A program made the position numbers and the translations under genes. This document shows, one piece after another, positions 1-12,700 of a DNA stretch of 64,000 bases. This DNA comes from Lutraria lutraria (Eukaryota; Mollusca; Bivalvia; Venerida; Mactridae). How positions within the stretch are numbered: the stretch's first letter is position 1; each line of letters opens with the position of its first letter. Below the pieces are notes generated by a model. The model had not been told where the DNA came from. It searched no databases and saw only the letters and a program-made list of their open reading frames with translations. Where the stretch lies: NCBI GenBank assembly GCA_964023205.1, contig OZ026842.1, positions 9,393,407 to 9,457,406 of the forward strand, given 5' to 3'.

Positions 1-205
1 ATGGTTAGAATACTGTCCAGGAAAACATGTTTGGTGAATCAGCCGCCGTATAAAACTGAAAAATTGTTGAAAAACGGCAACAAACCCAAATAAATTAGGT
101 CTTATTTAGTACATACACGCAGAGTAGAGGGGGAATATGTTCTAAATGACAAATTAAAGTATAAAAATAGATATTTAATAAAAAGTAAAGAAAAGGAAGA
201 AGAAC

Positions 206-447
206 CTTTCAGGAACGTGATATCCTGGTCAGCACCAATCCAATCTCGCCATAACATCAGTATATCTCGATAAAGTTGATTCGTATTTGATGGAAACTGA
301 TCTGCAGGATGGTAATCGTGGTTACCAAATGTGGCGTATATTTTCTTTGCCGGGAAAGTGTCGTTAAGTAGACGCGATATGTTTGTCTGTATCTCAAGAT
401 TAAATGTATCACTTAATTCTTCATCGCTTGCATGGGGTATAGTGTCC
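206..447 (-). CDS. SMPDL3-like exon with GNHD motif
   Basis: Acceptor TTTTAATATCAG precedes 447. The exon encodes DTIPHASDEELS, then ATFGNHDYHPADQFP and DILMLWRDWIG. The donor after 206 (AAAG|GTTCTT) is a weak match to consensus, so this 3' boundary is the least certain part. Confidence 0.8.
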
Positions 448-1295
448 CTGATATTAAAATTAGATTTTTGGCTGCTCTTTACGATATTGGGTTATTTAAT
501 GACGGTCATACATATTAAAATAGATTTCTTCTTAAGTTTTTAAAACTCAATCAGAATTTGAGCATAATTGCACACCTAAAATGTAAACAAAAATCATACA
601 ATTTGAAAAAAAAAAGAAATTCATATTTAGAAAGCACATTTCATAAATTATATAATTTATACCATTAATGATCATGATAATTAAACCACATCCAATGGTC
701 AAACATTAGACTGCACTGAATGTTATCCACTTATCAGATGGTCTTCAATCGTTTTCTCATTGAACGATTATCATTGAAAACTTCCTCAATCTTGCTTGAG
801 ATGCCATGATTCTTACAGAACGTACCCTAACAGATCTCTTAATGTGTTATATTATTGCATCATTTAATATATTGTAATTTATTCTTCCATTCTTCTGATT
901 GGCTCCCCTGAGAGGATTTTCTCCCTCAGGTTATCTATAATATCTACCTGTTTTATAAATAAGGTTCTGTATTCGGCTTGTATAATTAGTGAGCTGCAAA
1001 CTAATTCAGATTATGAAAATAATTATATCTTCGCTGTAATCACTATTTCAAAAAAAATTAGAACGAAGCCAATCTTAGTTTTAGATACTTTACCCAGTCC
1101 AAAGAAGAAAATCAACATCCGGTTTTATGGTTTTCATAGCCTTTACGCTGCTTTCAACAAGTATCCAAGGTGAGTCACACCACATGTTACCATAGATACC
1201 AGCAGGTGCTTCTTGTAGCTCATCATCGAAACATGACCAATGGGCATTACTGTACGTTGGATCATAATGAAAGTCCGTAACATGCCAGAAATATC
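206..1295 (-). CDS. Acid sphingomyelinase-like phosphodiesterase (SMPDL3 family), partial gene
   Basis: Two minus-strand exons, 1094-1295 and 206-447, join in phase. They encode the N-terminal metallophosphoesterase core of an SMPDL3A/B-type enzyme. These secreted or lysosomal, metal-dependent phosphodiesterases hydrolyse nucleotide or phospholipid phosphodiester bonds. Visible metal-site motifs, in order, are a WHVTDFHYDP block (the D-x-H pair), WTGDTIPH (metal-bridging Asp) and FGNHDYHP (Asn and His). An ELWRPWL-like stretch follows, read here as LMLWRDWIG. The codon split GG|G across the intron rebuilds WTGD exactly. The signal-peptide exon, expected above 1295, was not found. The rest of the enzyme lies left of base 1. 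The gene runs away from the C3-like gene. SMPDL3A and SMPDL3B cannot be told apart from this fragment. Confidence 0.85.
448..1093 (-). other. Intron of the SMPDL3-like gene
   Basis: A+T-rich intron between the two recognised exons. I see no coding signal or recognisable mobile element in it. Confidence 0.7.
1094..1295 (-). CDS. SMPDL3-like exon with D-x-H metal motif
   Basis: Acceptor AAG before 1295 and donor GTAAAG after 1094. The exon encodes GYFWHVTDFHYDPTYS and, further on, MWCDSPWILVESS up to LLWTG. It enters with one base and leaves with two bases of a codon. Confidence 0.85.
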
Positions 1296-1983
1296 CTTAA
1301 ATTGATATCATCTAGTTTGCTAGTAATACAAACATCATTGATATTAGATGTTTTGTCAAAGTCTTTTCCTAATTTATTTTCGTGTGACTTAAATTCTTAA
1401 AAATGTATCACTCCATGCATATTTTTAACAACCATGAATCGTAATACCCATGTACATGTCATTTTAAAATATAAATACAAAGTAAATGTATCCTTTCAAA
1501 GCTTGTAATAAGCAGTTCGTGTCTCACATAAACAGCAGTAAACCAAGTTTATATAATATATTATATTGATGCATTATGGGTAATTATCAACCTAACATGA
1601 AAGACGAATACATTGGATTTAAATAATATTTTATAGCTGGAATTATTAAGAATACGTCGATAAAATGGTACAAACCAATATCTGCCATAGAACCAGATAC
1701 AGCTAACATTATCAGCACTAATAATTTCATGTAATCCATGTCCGTTAGTTACTTCATACCATAATGTTCTGGTTTGTCAGTCAGTAATCAAAATGTTTAA
1801 ATGACCTGGTTTTGTAATCATTTTTCTTCCTAGCAGCAAACGAATGCTTTGACTACAGTATTGTATACATAGCTACAAAAATATGCTTCTTCTGTGCAAC
1901 GACGTATGAGTTCCCTTCCAATTTGATAATTTTGCTGAAAACATCCTCAATGTTGGTAAAAGCGCAATGTGTGTTCTAGTCAA
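1296..1983. other. Upstream sequence of the SMPDL3-like gene, nothing recognised
   Basis: This should contain the missing signal-peptide exon or the first intron of the SMPDL3-like gene. I could not identify an exon with a convincing start and donor. Confidence 0.5.
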
Positions 1984-2692
1984 ATATTTATTTAGCTGAT
2001 TATAATCACAAAAACGATATTATTGATATGTAAAGATGTGTCTGAGGACAGTAGGAAAATTTATTTTGGATCCAAAAGTCAGTTAGAGTTGCTTCCCTTA
2101 TATATTAAGCAAGGAATGTTTGTCCACTAACTCTACACACTGTATTGAGTAATTTATATCTAATTGTTGGTGTTATTTAATTTTTCAAGAATATTATTTA
2201 AGTAGAAGTATATATAAGGCTGTAAATTGGTTTATTTTAGTGAGAAACTGCGTCAAAATGTACATGAATATTCCGAACACATAAATGTCTATAAGATATC
2301 AAATATATATATATATAAGCATGACTACCTATTGTTTTTGTCTCTTAAGTGTACCATTAAAAACATGTTTTCATAAATTATCTCTGTGACAGCCAGGGGT
2401 ATAGCTTGCACTATAATAATATGTAGGCATCTTTCTAAGAGGGCATCGTTTCATCGTAGATTGCCGGAGACGCATTCTGCAGCATTTTCCGGTGTGCTAC
2501 AGCCTAAAATATTTTTATATGAAGTTCTTGCAGTTCGTTGTTTAAGCTCTGGGTACTGTGATGGTCCGTTCTTCCAGCCCATAACCATTAGCTTCATTGC
2601 GTTTTTCGCATTTTTTGTTGTTGTTGTTGTTGATGTTGTTAGAAAAAGTGTAGGCACGTGCCTACAGTGCCTATAGGAAGCTACGCCAGTGA
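1984..2692 (+). repeat. Dispersed or segmental repeat, copy 1 (second copy near 43066-43685)
   Basis: About 700 bp, clearly similar along its length to 43066-43685 in the same orientation. Shared landmarks are AAAGATGTGTCTGAGGAC, GTGAGAAACTGCGTC, CCGGAGACGCATTCTGCAGC and a GGCACGTG palindrome near the right end. The right end reads CTATAGGAAGCTACGCCAGT. An imperfect inverse of it occurs at about 2392 (CCAGGGGTATAGCTTG), so the last 300 bp may be a small TIR element nested in a larger duplicated block. The open reading frames within it are not conserved between the copies. Confidence 0.75.
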
Positions 2693-3060
2693 ATATACCT
2701 ATAAAACAATATCATATATACACAAAATAACATATACAAAATATAATATGTACACAATATAACATTTAAAACATTATTATGTGTACACAAAATAATATAT
2801 ACAAAATATAATATAATTATACACAAAATAAGCTGTAAAACAATATAATGTACACAAAATAACATATACACAACATAATACAACATTAACACAATATAAC
2901 ATATAAGATAAAATATCACATATACAAAATATAACAAATACACAATATAACATATTCACAATATAAAATGTACAAAACATAACATTTACACAATAATACA
3001 CATAAGACAAACAAAATGAAATATCTGTGTAATACATAATATATACACGCAAATAGAGCA
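2693..3060. repeat. A+T-rich degenerate tandem repeat of ACAATATAACATATAC type
   Basis: Many imperfect short units built on ACACAAAATAACATATACA and related variants. The long open frames on the minus strand come from the stop-poor composition of the repeat and are not genes. Confidence 0.85.
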
Positions 3061-3680
3061 AGAAGATTAATGTTATTTACTATACATTTATCTACAAGGA
3101 AATCATTGCGTTGTGTTGCAACTATTTTATAATAACAATGATTTAAAGAACAACTTACGTGTGCATAATAAATTGTCTTCACATTTATTTTCCTTATTAC
3201 AAGAAAGACTTCATAAAATTAATGTTTTTGCGCTTTATCCATCCTACCGACAACATGTGAAGGACACAATCATTTAACAGTCAAACACACTTCTTCACTT
3301 AATTAGATCGACGGTTGAAAGATAAAGGTAAATGAAACTGTTCATTATAAGTCATACATAAATCATAAGCAAGTTGTTGATAGCCATAACAGAAAACATT
3401 TATTCACCTACGTAACAAATTAATACACATAAGTATACTCGTACTTTTAGTTATAGTCGTAATTACGTTCAAACGAAGATAATTTAACAGCTGGAATTCA
3501 AAAACAACAGCGCGTGTACTTTTTCTAAGAATATTACGACTGAACTTTACTTGTTATGATCTACCTTGAGAGTTTTTTATTCGTTTGGGTGAGGCCTTAA
3601 GATGTCCGGTTACTGTGAGATTCTGTGAACTGCGTGAATACTAATCAAGGTGCAATTTCTCAGAAAAACTTCAAATTGCT
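3061..3680. other. Upstream region of the C3-like gene
   Basis: Non-coding sequence between the tandem repeat and the putative core promoter. It probably holds the upstream regulatory region. I see no open frame or clear mobile element. Confidence 0.5.
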
Positions 3681-3683
3681 CAG

Positions 3684-3716
3684 TATAATAAAGCTACAGA
3701 CGCATGACTTACGTCA
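3684..3716 (+). promoter_or_regulatory. Putative core promoter: TATA-like box and bZIP-type site
   Basis: TATAATAAA at 3684-3692 lies about 50 bp before the start codon of the C3-like gene. TGACTTACGTCA at 3705-3716 contains TTACGTCA, a C/EBP-CRE type bZIP site. If the TATA box is used, transcription would start near 3710-3720, with a short 5' UTR. This is inferred from spacing only. Confidence 0.4.
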
Positions 3717-3740
3717 TTTGTGAGTTAAAAATCAAAGAAG

Positions 3741-3793
3741 ATGTATACGTCGGTTCTACTGATAGTCGGATGCTTATTCTCCGGCGTTTTAGG
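3741..3793 (+). CDS. C3: C3-like exon 1: start and signal peptide
   Basis: ATG followed by a hydrophobic leader, MYTSVLLIVGCLFSGVLG (residues 1-18). Donor GTTAGT. Its two leftover bases, GG, join the first base of exon 2 to give Gly18. The joined frame supports this start even though intron 1 is 6.4 kb. Confidence 0.85.
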
Positions 3794-6700
3794 GTTAGTG
3801 TTTATTTTTACATTCGAATTAGTTTTAAAAAAGCTCTATGAATCTAACTGCACTTATTTTGAACGGTTTTATGATATATTTAATAAATAGTCAACATATA
3901 TCTGAATGATTTTTATATTGATTTTTTATAAAATAAGGACAAAGGTTTTTTATAATATTTTTGTATCTGAAATATAATTACTGATTTGTTTCTATCTCAT
4001 TGATGATTTTATACGCATGAGCAACATGGCAGGCGGTTTTTTTCAACCACTAAAGAAAATTTATTAAATCGCTAAATATAGTTAACAAAATGGAGTAAAT
4101 TCATAAAGTTCTTGAATAACTTTGAATATTATAATACCAGCTGACATTTGATTAGAATTTAGAGAAATTAATGGACAGTGAAGAGGTATTCACATTTTAC
4201 AAAAATCCTCCACACATGTGTTTACACTATGTACTACACAGTAGCCTAAACAAATATGGAAGAAAAATCACTGTGTGAAAGTTGAGGACTGTGTTAAGAA
4301 TTGAAAATAAACATGGAAAAACATTTAATATTGAAAATTTAAAATATGGAAACCCTCAATGACATATTGAAGTTATTGTTGGACATTGTAGTTTAAATTA
4401 ATTTTGATATCATGATACATTATTTTGGCGACTGGAATTTGCGTAAGTTCAGGTGAGAATTAAAGATACTTGTAAATCATCAAATATTATTTAACTGGTG
4501 CAGAAATGTACATTGAATCATTAGCTATTGATAAAAACTCATTTCAGTTATGTACTTTCAGTAATTGTTGAACAACGCCACGTTTTAGGATGCATAGCAA
4601 AAATGTCAGGTGGCTATTTTTTCACAAATTTGTGATTTGACGATTCACCTTAATTCTACAAAAGAAAAATGACAGAAATTGAAAAATTAAAAAAAATGCA
4701 ATCCGAAGCAATTTTGGAATTATTTTAAAAAGAAGTCACGAACTGATAATAATATATCAGTGGATGTCTTCAAGGATTATTTCTCCAAACTTAGTAATGA
4801 TGTTTTTAATTGTTATAAATGATGATGCTGAAAATTTTTGTAGCAATCATAATTTTGACGATCCTTCATGCTGTTTTGAAGAACTTGATTGTCCTATTAC
4901 ATTGAAAGAAATTCATTCTGCTGTCAAATTGTTAAAACGCAGTAAAGCTGTGTGTAATGATTTTTTAATGAATGAGTATTTTATATCAAGTGTTGATATT
5001 ATTGGACAACATGTTTGTGACTTATTTAATGCTATTTTGAATTCTGGGTATTATCCTGAAAAATGGACTGAAGGAGTTATAATTCCCTTACATAAGAAAG
5101 GTAATACGGAAGATGTTAATAATTATCGTGGTATAACTCTCGTTAGTTGTTTTTCGAAACTTTTTACTACTATACTCAATAAAAGAATTGAATCTTTTTG
5201 TGAAACCAATAAATGTAAATGTTATTTCCGATTCTCAATTTGGTTTTCGGAAAGGACATTCTACAGTGGATTCTATCTTTGTTTTAACAACTTTAATACA
5301 AAAATATCTTAACGAAAATAAAAGATTATATGTGACATTTGTTGTTTGTTTTGTTGACATGATGAAATGTTTTGATAGTATATATCGTAACGCACTTTGG
5401 TATAAAATGTATAATATGGGTATTCAAGGTAAAATGTTGCGAATTATCCGTGATATGTATGACAAGGTAAAATCATGTGTTAAATCATGCTCTAAATATT
5501 CAGATTATTTCCAATACGCGGTCGGTTTAAGACAAAGGGAAGTTATGTCCCCTTAATTATTTTCTTTATTCGTTGAAGACTTAGAGCTCTACTTGCAATC
5601 GCCAGTTGATTCTGGTTTGAAATTTAATGATGTTAGTTTAATTATTCTTTTATTTGCTGATGATATGGCAATTTTAGCTGAATCTCCGTCAGAGCTCCAA
5701 ACCAATTTAGATTTACTACAAACGTAATGTAACAGTTGGGGTTTAAAAGTCAATACAATAAAAAAGAAGATTATGGTATTCAGAAAGCGCGGTAAATTGT
5801 TATCTTCTGAAAAATGGTCTTATGAAGGGCAATATTTAGAAACTGTAGATAATTTTAATTATCTTGGCATGATTATTAATTATACTACTAATTTTGCTTT
5901 AAATCAAGAACACTTAACTGGTAAAGCTTTAAATGCCTTAAATTTTTTGTTGTTCAATTGTAAAAAATTCGAATTAAGTCCGAAAATTTTATGTCAATTA
6001 TTTGATTCTTTTGTAAGCTCTATACTTGGATATGCATCAGAAATATGGGGATATACTAAATCCAAAGAAATTGAACGGGTACATTTAAAATTTTGTCGTC
6101 ATCTTTTAAATGTTAAAAAGAATACATGTATAGTAGGAATATATGGTGAACTTGGGCGTTATCCACTGTACCTTTCACGGTATGTTCGTATTATCAAGTA
6201 TTGGTCTAAGATTAAACATTCAGACAATATTATTATTAAAACAATGTATTTGCAAAGTTTAGATGATTGCCAAAATGGTTATAAAAATTGGGTCTACAAT
6301 GTTAAAACCTTACTTGATAACTATGGATTTTCGTATGTCTTTGATCTAGATTTTTCTGTGGATACTAAACAGTTCCCTTTGATTTTTAAAAATCGAATTC
6401 TAGATTGCTATAAACAAGAATGGGCTACTAATATTGATAAAAGCTCAGTTTTAAGTAATTACAAGTATTTTAAAACATTTTGTTATGAAAACTATCTTGA
6501 TTTTCTTCCGAAAGACCTTAGATTTTATTTTTGTAGATTAAGACTATCGGTGCATCCTTTAATGATACAAACAGGCCGAACTTCAAATAATTTCATACCT
6601 CGTGAAAGAAGAATTTGTATTTTTTGTGATAAGTCAGATCTAGAAGATGAGTTTCATTTTAGTTGCATTTGTCCAAAATATTTATCATAACGTTAAAAAT

Positions 6701-9700
6701 ACATTAAGAGATATTTCTATGTAAGACCTTCCATGTACAAATTTTTTGAACTTTTAACATCTGATAATAAAAATGTTTTTTTTAACTTAGCGAAATATGT
6801 AAAAGAAGCCCTGTTGTTAAGGTCTTCATACATGACTAGTTAACTTCTCTTTGATGTGTTGATTATATATTATGTCTGCATACTTTGCTTATATATAAAT
6901 GATGATTTGTATATTTAGTTTCCTAAACCTCTGTTTTGTTTCAACTTATTTATGTTTACTCCCATGTCGCATGCAAATTATGTATATATTTATATTATGT
7001 AAATGATGATGAGCCTTGGCTCAAGTCAAGTAATAAAATATCTGTTCTGTACAATGATTTTACTTACGTTTATACCAAATTCATGAATGATTACAATGTG
7101 ACTAACAACAGTCAATTACATTAATATAATTGCCTACAAGTTTCTATCTAATGAGCATTGTTCATCATTACATCAAGCTGTTATTTTTACCATATCTGTC
7201 AACAGATATATCTTTAATTAGACATTTTTATAACTTGTATTTTTAAGGCAACAGAACACAAAGCATATAGAGATGTTTTACGCTTAAATATGCATATTCA
7301 TTTTACAGAAGATTACCAAAGTCCAAAGTTTATTTTTGCAAATAGCAAAGTGCATTGGCCCCGTTTCATCAAATATCTTACGCCACTTTTTAAGTAAGAA
7401 GTGTCTTATCTCCCTTCTTAGCGTTAAAATACGTTTCATCAATATTTTCTTAGCTACGAATTCTTAAGTTGGGGAAAGATTCTTACTTAACTTTACGATA
7501 GCTCATGGGCTTTCCTAAAGATAAGAAAACGCGGTTTCTGCCTTTATTATTATGAGACAGCCTTTTATTTTAAGACTGTTGAGTGCGATGTAAGATATAT
7601 TTCTACTTGTCATATCATTACTCACAGTTAGGAGATTTTATAACAACAGAGGCTCAGTATAGCTGTAGAATATTTCATCCATAACTGAACATTAATGGTT
7701 AAGAACATCTTTCAGTTGTGCATCATTTACTTCAAATTCATACAAATGCATTTTATAAAGTTTACTGATATCATTTGCTTCACTGAATTCATGTTGTCAA
7801 GGATACAATTGCATGTTTACTGGTAGTTTTAAATAACTTATACCTGTATCATACTCTATTCAACAAACTGAATAAAATAATAAATAAATTATAATTGATG
7901 ATATACTAAAGTCACAATGAAGTACTTGCATGCATGGGCTCTCATCTTGATTTTTTATCACAATATGTGCATTAACAACAAGATGTAAACAAGGTAATAA
8001 AGACTTAAGATTATACAGTTGTCCTTGGATTTCATGTTCATATCAAACGTTAATACAGCAAAACAGTGGCTGAATATATTTGCACCCAAATTCATGCAAA
8101 GCAATGTTTATCTATCTAAATGTTTATCACATCAAAATCACATTAGGCACTGGTATCTTTATTTACTAATGTCACCATAAATTGTTTTATGGAGTCCTCA
8201 AAAGAATCTGTAAATACAAAGTACAACATTTCAATTCATAGCAAGTCTTCATAGATAAACTCAGAAACTGATGCAGAATTATTTATGAAGAAGCAAAAAC
8301 GACATAAATAACGAAATATATTAAATATTTTAAGGATATTTTATTCAAGAAATATTTCAAGAATTGGTTTCATATTTTACATGAAGGAATATAATAACAA
8401 AATACAGGTCAAGTTCGATTTCACTTAAAATCCAAATATTTTCTCTCGGGGAGGCGTTCGTGTCCTTCGGACACATATCTAGTTTAAATTAGAACTAAAA
8501 ATGGTGAACTTTCAGTTGTATTTGCAGGGATTAGAAGCACTGTCAAATATTATTTTTTTGAATAATGCATTTTATTTCAAACACCGTGATTGACGATAAT
8601 TAGACATGATATTAGCTTTCGACGTAGATGGCATTTTTATATTGTTCACTTTTCAAATTAACGTTACGCACGTGCGTATGTGCGTATCGCTGATGTAATA
8701 ACTTGTTGGCGATCTGATATTTTTAAAACTTATTTTAAGACCGTAAGAAACCTTTTGGTATTTCTCTTTAACCGATCGTATGTGCGTTTAATAGCCGTAA
8801 AACAAATTTTCATGATAAAAATTGAAAAATAAAGCTAATAGGTATTAAAATGCATCTGAAGTTTTCGTATTTATTAACTGTTCTTCTCCGATTTTCACTG
8901 TGAAATCTTATTGCTCAAACGATACTAATTTGATCTGATCAGCATTAATCATAAAAGGTACGAATAGGTTGTCCAACATACATAGATGTGCGAATAAAGG
9001 AATTTTATGTGCAAGTTTGAGCGACTCAAAAACACATAATATAATGAGCCAATGATCACATTGTTTAAAAAACATATTTTCAGATAAGATATATCAAAAA
9101 GTTCACATTTTCTGAAAGATGAGAGCTTCATCTTTAATTTGGTTTATCATTTACAAAATTCGGCTGAGAATAAAAATAAAACTCTCTATATAATATATGT
9201 ATAGAATCAATTGTATTTTTCTTATTTACATAGCTAGGGCCGGTGAATAGACTTACCCGTGTAGACTGTGTCGCGGTCTTTACACATTTAGATAAGAACA
9301 GCTGATAAAACGGTTTAAGATTTTCGTAACTTTTGTCGTAAGTGTCTTCGTAGGAAAGAATCTTACGAAAGATAAGAATATATTGGCCAAGTAGTCTAGC
9401 ATTTTATAGATTCAGTCAGACAACGTCTGGTACATGTTTTACGACGCACTCTATTTTGAAACGTTTAAGTATTTATCCTCCGGCTGTCAGTAGTTTTTTT
9501 TCGTCATTTCAGTGACAGCAATAAAGTATAATTTACAACAATAATATGCCTGAAAAATCTAATACAGTAAAATGCAACATTTTATTATCCTAAGTTTAAC
9601 ACGTGTTCGTAGATAATTTATAATCCTTGTTCGGTGCCATTTTGTACATTATTAATGTATTCCTTTTAGATTGAAGCCCCATTAGCTTCTTGGATGTTAA

Positions 9701-12700
9701 AATTAAAGTAGGTCTTAATTTACCTAGAAAGATAAGAAAAATAAGAAAAAGGGTCTGACAACATTTTACGAGATGTGGCTAAAGAAAGGCATTGTGTAAA
9801 TATTGTTTTAAAGCAAACAAAATATATTTCTTATATTTTACTATCATTTTATTTATTGTTCTGTATTACTAAAATAAAAAAGCTAATGAGACTTTAATTA
9901 TCACTGTAAGTTCATGGATATTAATGTCCATATGTATTTCTGAAATAAATCATGTATATATTGTATTTAAATTTTAAATTTAATTTTCTCAAAGAACCGT
10001 TAGCGTTTAATATGTTGATACGTGCATGCGTAATTCTGAAGTCTATTCGGTTCTTTACATAGGATATCATTTGAAATATAAATCAGATCATTTATGAAGT
10101 GGAAACAGTATTTTTAGGCCCCATTTTCAAGACATTTTGTTTTCTTTTTCCTCTATACAGGAAATACTATTTTGTCACCATCCCGAATGTGATACGTTAC
10201 AATCATGAGGAGACGGTCACTGTTAGCGTGTTTGAAGTCACAAATGCCAATGTAGAGGTAATTAACGTTTTTATATATAAAAATACAAATATATGACTGA
10301 TTTTGAATAATAGCTCTATCACAATAAGTGCAGGTATAAACTTGTTCCTATTCCTTGTACTTGGATGTAAGTAACCGGTACCCGTTCAATGTCTATTAAA
10401 TACACCATTTTATATAATATTCCTTAGTGTTGTATATGTTTTGTTTGGAGAGAATTCAACAAACGGAACGTCCCTGTCGTCAATAAGCTTTATATTTGCG
10501 GCGACTTCATTTAACTTCATTCGAATCATAACCTGCGCTATCCGAATGGAAAACTCTCGACTCTTGTCGCTTCCCTAGATGCGAATGAAAATGCTCTAAA
10601 CAGTTTTATATACGACGTATTATCACATGCCACTCACCACTCCACCATTGCTCTTGGATTACATATTCATACTAACCGGTCTCCCATTTATACATCAGTA
10701 TTGACCGTCTATGTTCCCCTTTGATGTATGAAATCGATTGCCATAAATATACATTTTGACTTACTTAGCTATCGATCTTGTGACCTCTTTATACAAAATA
10801 CGTGTTAGTTCGACTGACCTTACTGGGCTCCAACACCAAGGTAAACGGAAAAGTCATTACACAATTTGTATCTATATCAGGTAATTCTATACTTAAATCT
10901 TATCTTATTGTTTTGACTTTCGTATAATGTTTGTTTTAATACATTTTAGCAAAGGGATTTTGCCACAAGTTCTAAAAACATAATTACGGCTCTTCTATAC
11001 TTAGTCTTTTCCTCATATCAACACACTCGCTGTATAGTTTTAAAATTCTGAAAATCGAAAGATGATTGGCTAAAGATATTATACCAAGACCTGTACCCAA
11101 GTATGCATTAAAGTTTGACATCGTCATGAGGCTATTTGTTCTAAAGTGAAGTTCTCCCTTGAGTATGGGAGTAAGCCTGACTATGCTTTCCATCCACTTG
11201 CGACATGTTTTACGGCTACAACTTGATCACGTTTTCTTCTTTTTTTCTAGGTCTGGCTTGAACTTCACAATAAGAAAATTAGCAAACGGAATGTAAAAGT
11301 TCTAAATGAAAGTATGTATAAATTATGACACTAGACAAACCTAATGGATTAACTAGCTAATATGTATTCAATTTACATGATTGAAAATGACAGTGGTATT
11401 GGCCATCCCTAACCGATGTTTGGCGATTATGACACGTGTTTTTCTCTCTTAATTCCAGATTTTCGTTCATAACCAAAGCACTATATTGGATTCAATCAAT
11501 GACAAAGCACTGTAATAAATCAAAGTGCTGCTAATGGCGCTATGAACAATACACACATTCAAAAGTGTTGATTCTCGGTAAAAACTGGAGTATTTTACGA
11601 TCCACTGCATCTAATGAAAAGTTTTACTATTTTAGAAACCCCAGTGAAAACTACCATGATTGTCACTGAAGCAGATATATTAACTGGTGAATTACATGAA
11701 GAAAAACCAAGAACAGTAAAGATATGTTCACAATTTAAAGGTCAGACGGACTGCCAGGATCTTATCCTTAGCTACATCACCGGTCATCTTCTCGTTCAAT
11801 CAGATAAACCAATTTATACACCAAATCAGAAGGGTAAGTTTAAACAACATGTAAGATGACACGTGTAACAATGAGGTTCTCCTTAATAAATTTTATCAAA
11901 ACTATGTAAAAAGTCGGTAAAAAGCAGGCATAAGTAAGGAAAAGGAATGCCTGAATGAATGTTGATGCGTCAATATTTCTACGAATCTACTGGAGACATC
12001 TTGTTTGTAACCTTAACTTGATAACACCCATTCATTTGCACAATATGTATACTGTTAAGTCAGTGCGGACATTTTTCTTCGAATACAAGACACATGGTTA
12101 CTATAGCCACCATGAAGGACACATTAATTGATATAATTAATTGTATAAACTTTCACCGAGTGACTAAATGTATATAAATGACAGATTGTCTCGTCCTTTG
12201 GGGACAGGTGTTCAAATGTTTGACCTAATTTACATTAGGTTTAAAGAGTTTGTTTCTGGTTTCTCGATCTGCCCTATTTTCCGCGCGACACTGTGCGTTT
12301 TATATGACCCATAATGGTACATAATTATACCGCCTCTATTTACCTTTACTGCAAGCTTTCAAGAATGACAAAACAAACAAGTAGAAAAATATCTTCGTAC
12401 CTATCCATTTTGTAATGTGCGCGAAATCTGAAGCAAACATTGATAAACCATAGGAATAAGATCTTGAACTTACATTGTCACGTTGTAATATGATAAAGAT
12501 ATTCGAATGGCATTTGCTTTTCTTGTGATTCAAACTTTTATTATGAATGTTACAATCACCAACACTACCAACATGAGGTACTGATGAACTTACGTGTATG
12601 ACCACTAACACACACGTGTCTTTCTGTTTATATACATTATTTTCAATTGCAGTTAACCTAAGAGCACTGGCATTTGACGAATCTCTGAAACCCATCAAAA

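Noticed and set aside
2386..2676. Open frames on both strands of 96 and 68 codons
   Set aside because: They lie in a dispersed repeat whose second copy at 43.5 kb does not keep the frames.
2671..3182. Three overlapping minus-strand open frames rich in Tyr, Leu, Ile and Cys
   Set aside because: They are open because the underlying A+T tandem repeat lacks stops in these frames. All three frames of one strand are open over the same repeat, and no domain is visible.
10480..10660. Possible LINE endonuclease remnant (LYICGDF)
   Set aside because: A single short motif with stops on both sides and no second endonuclease motif.
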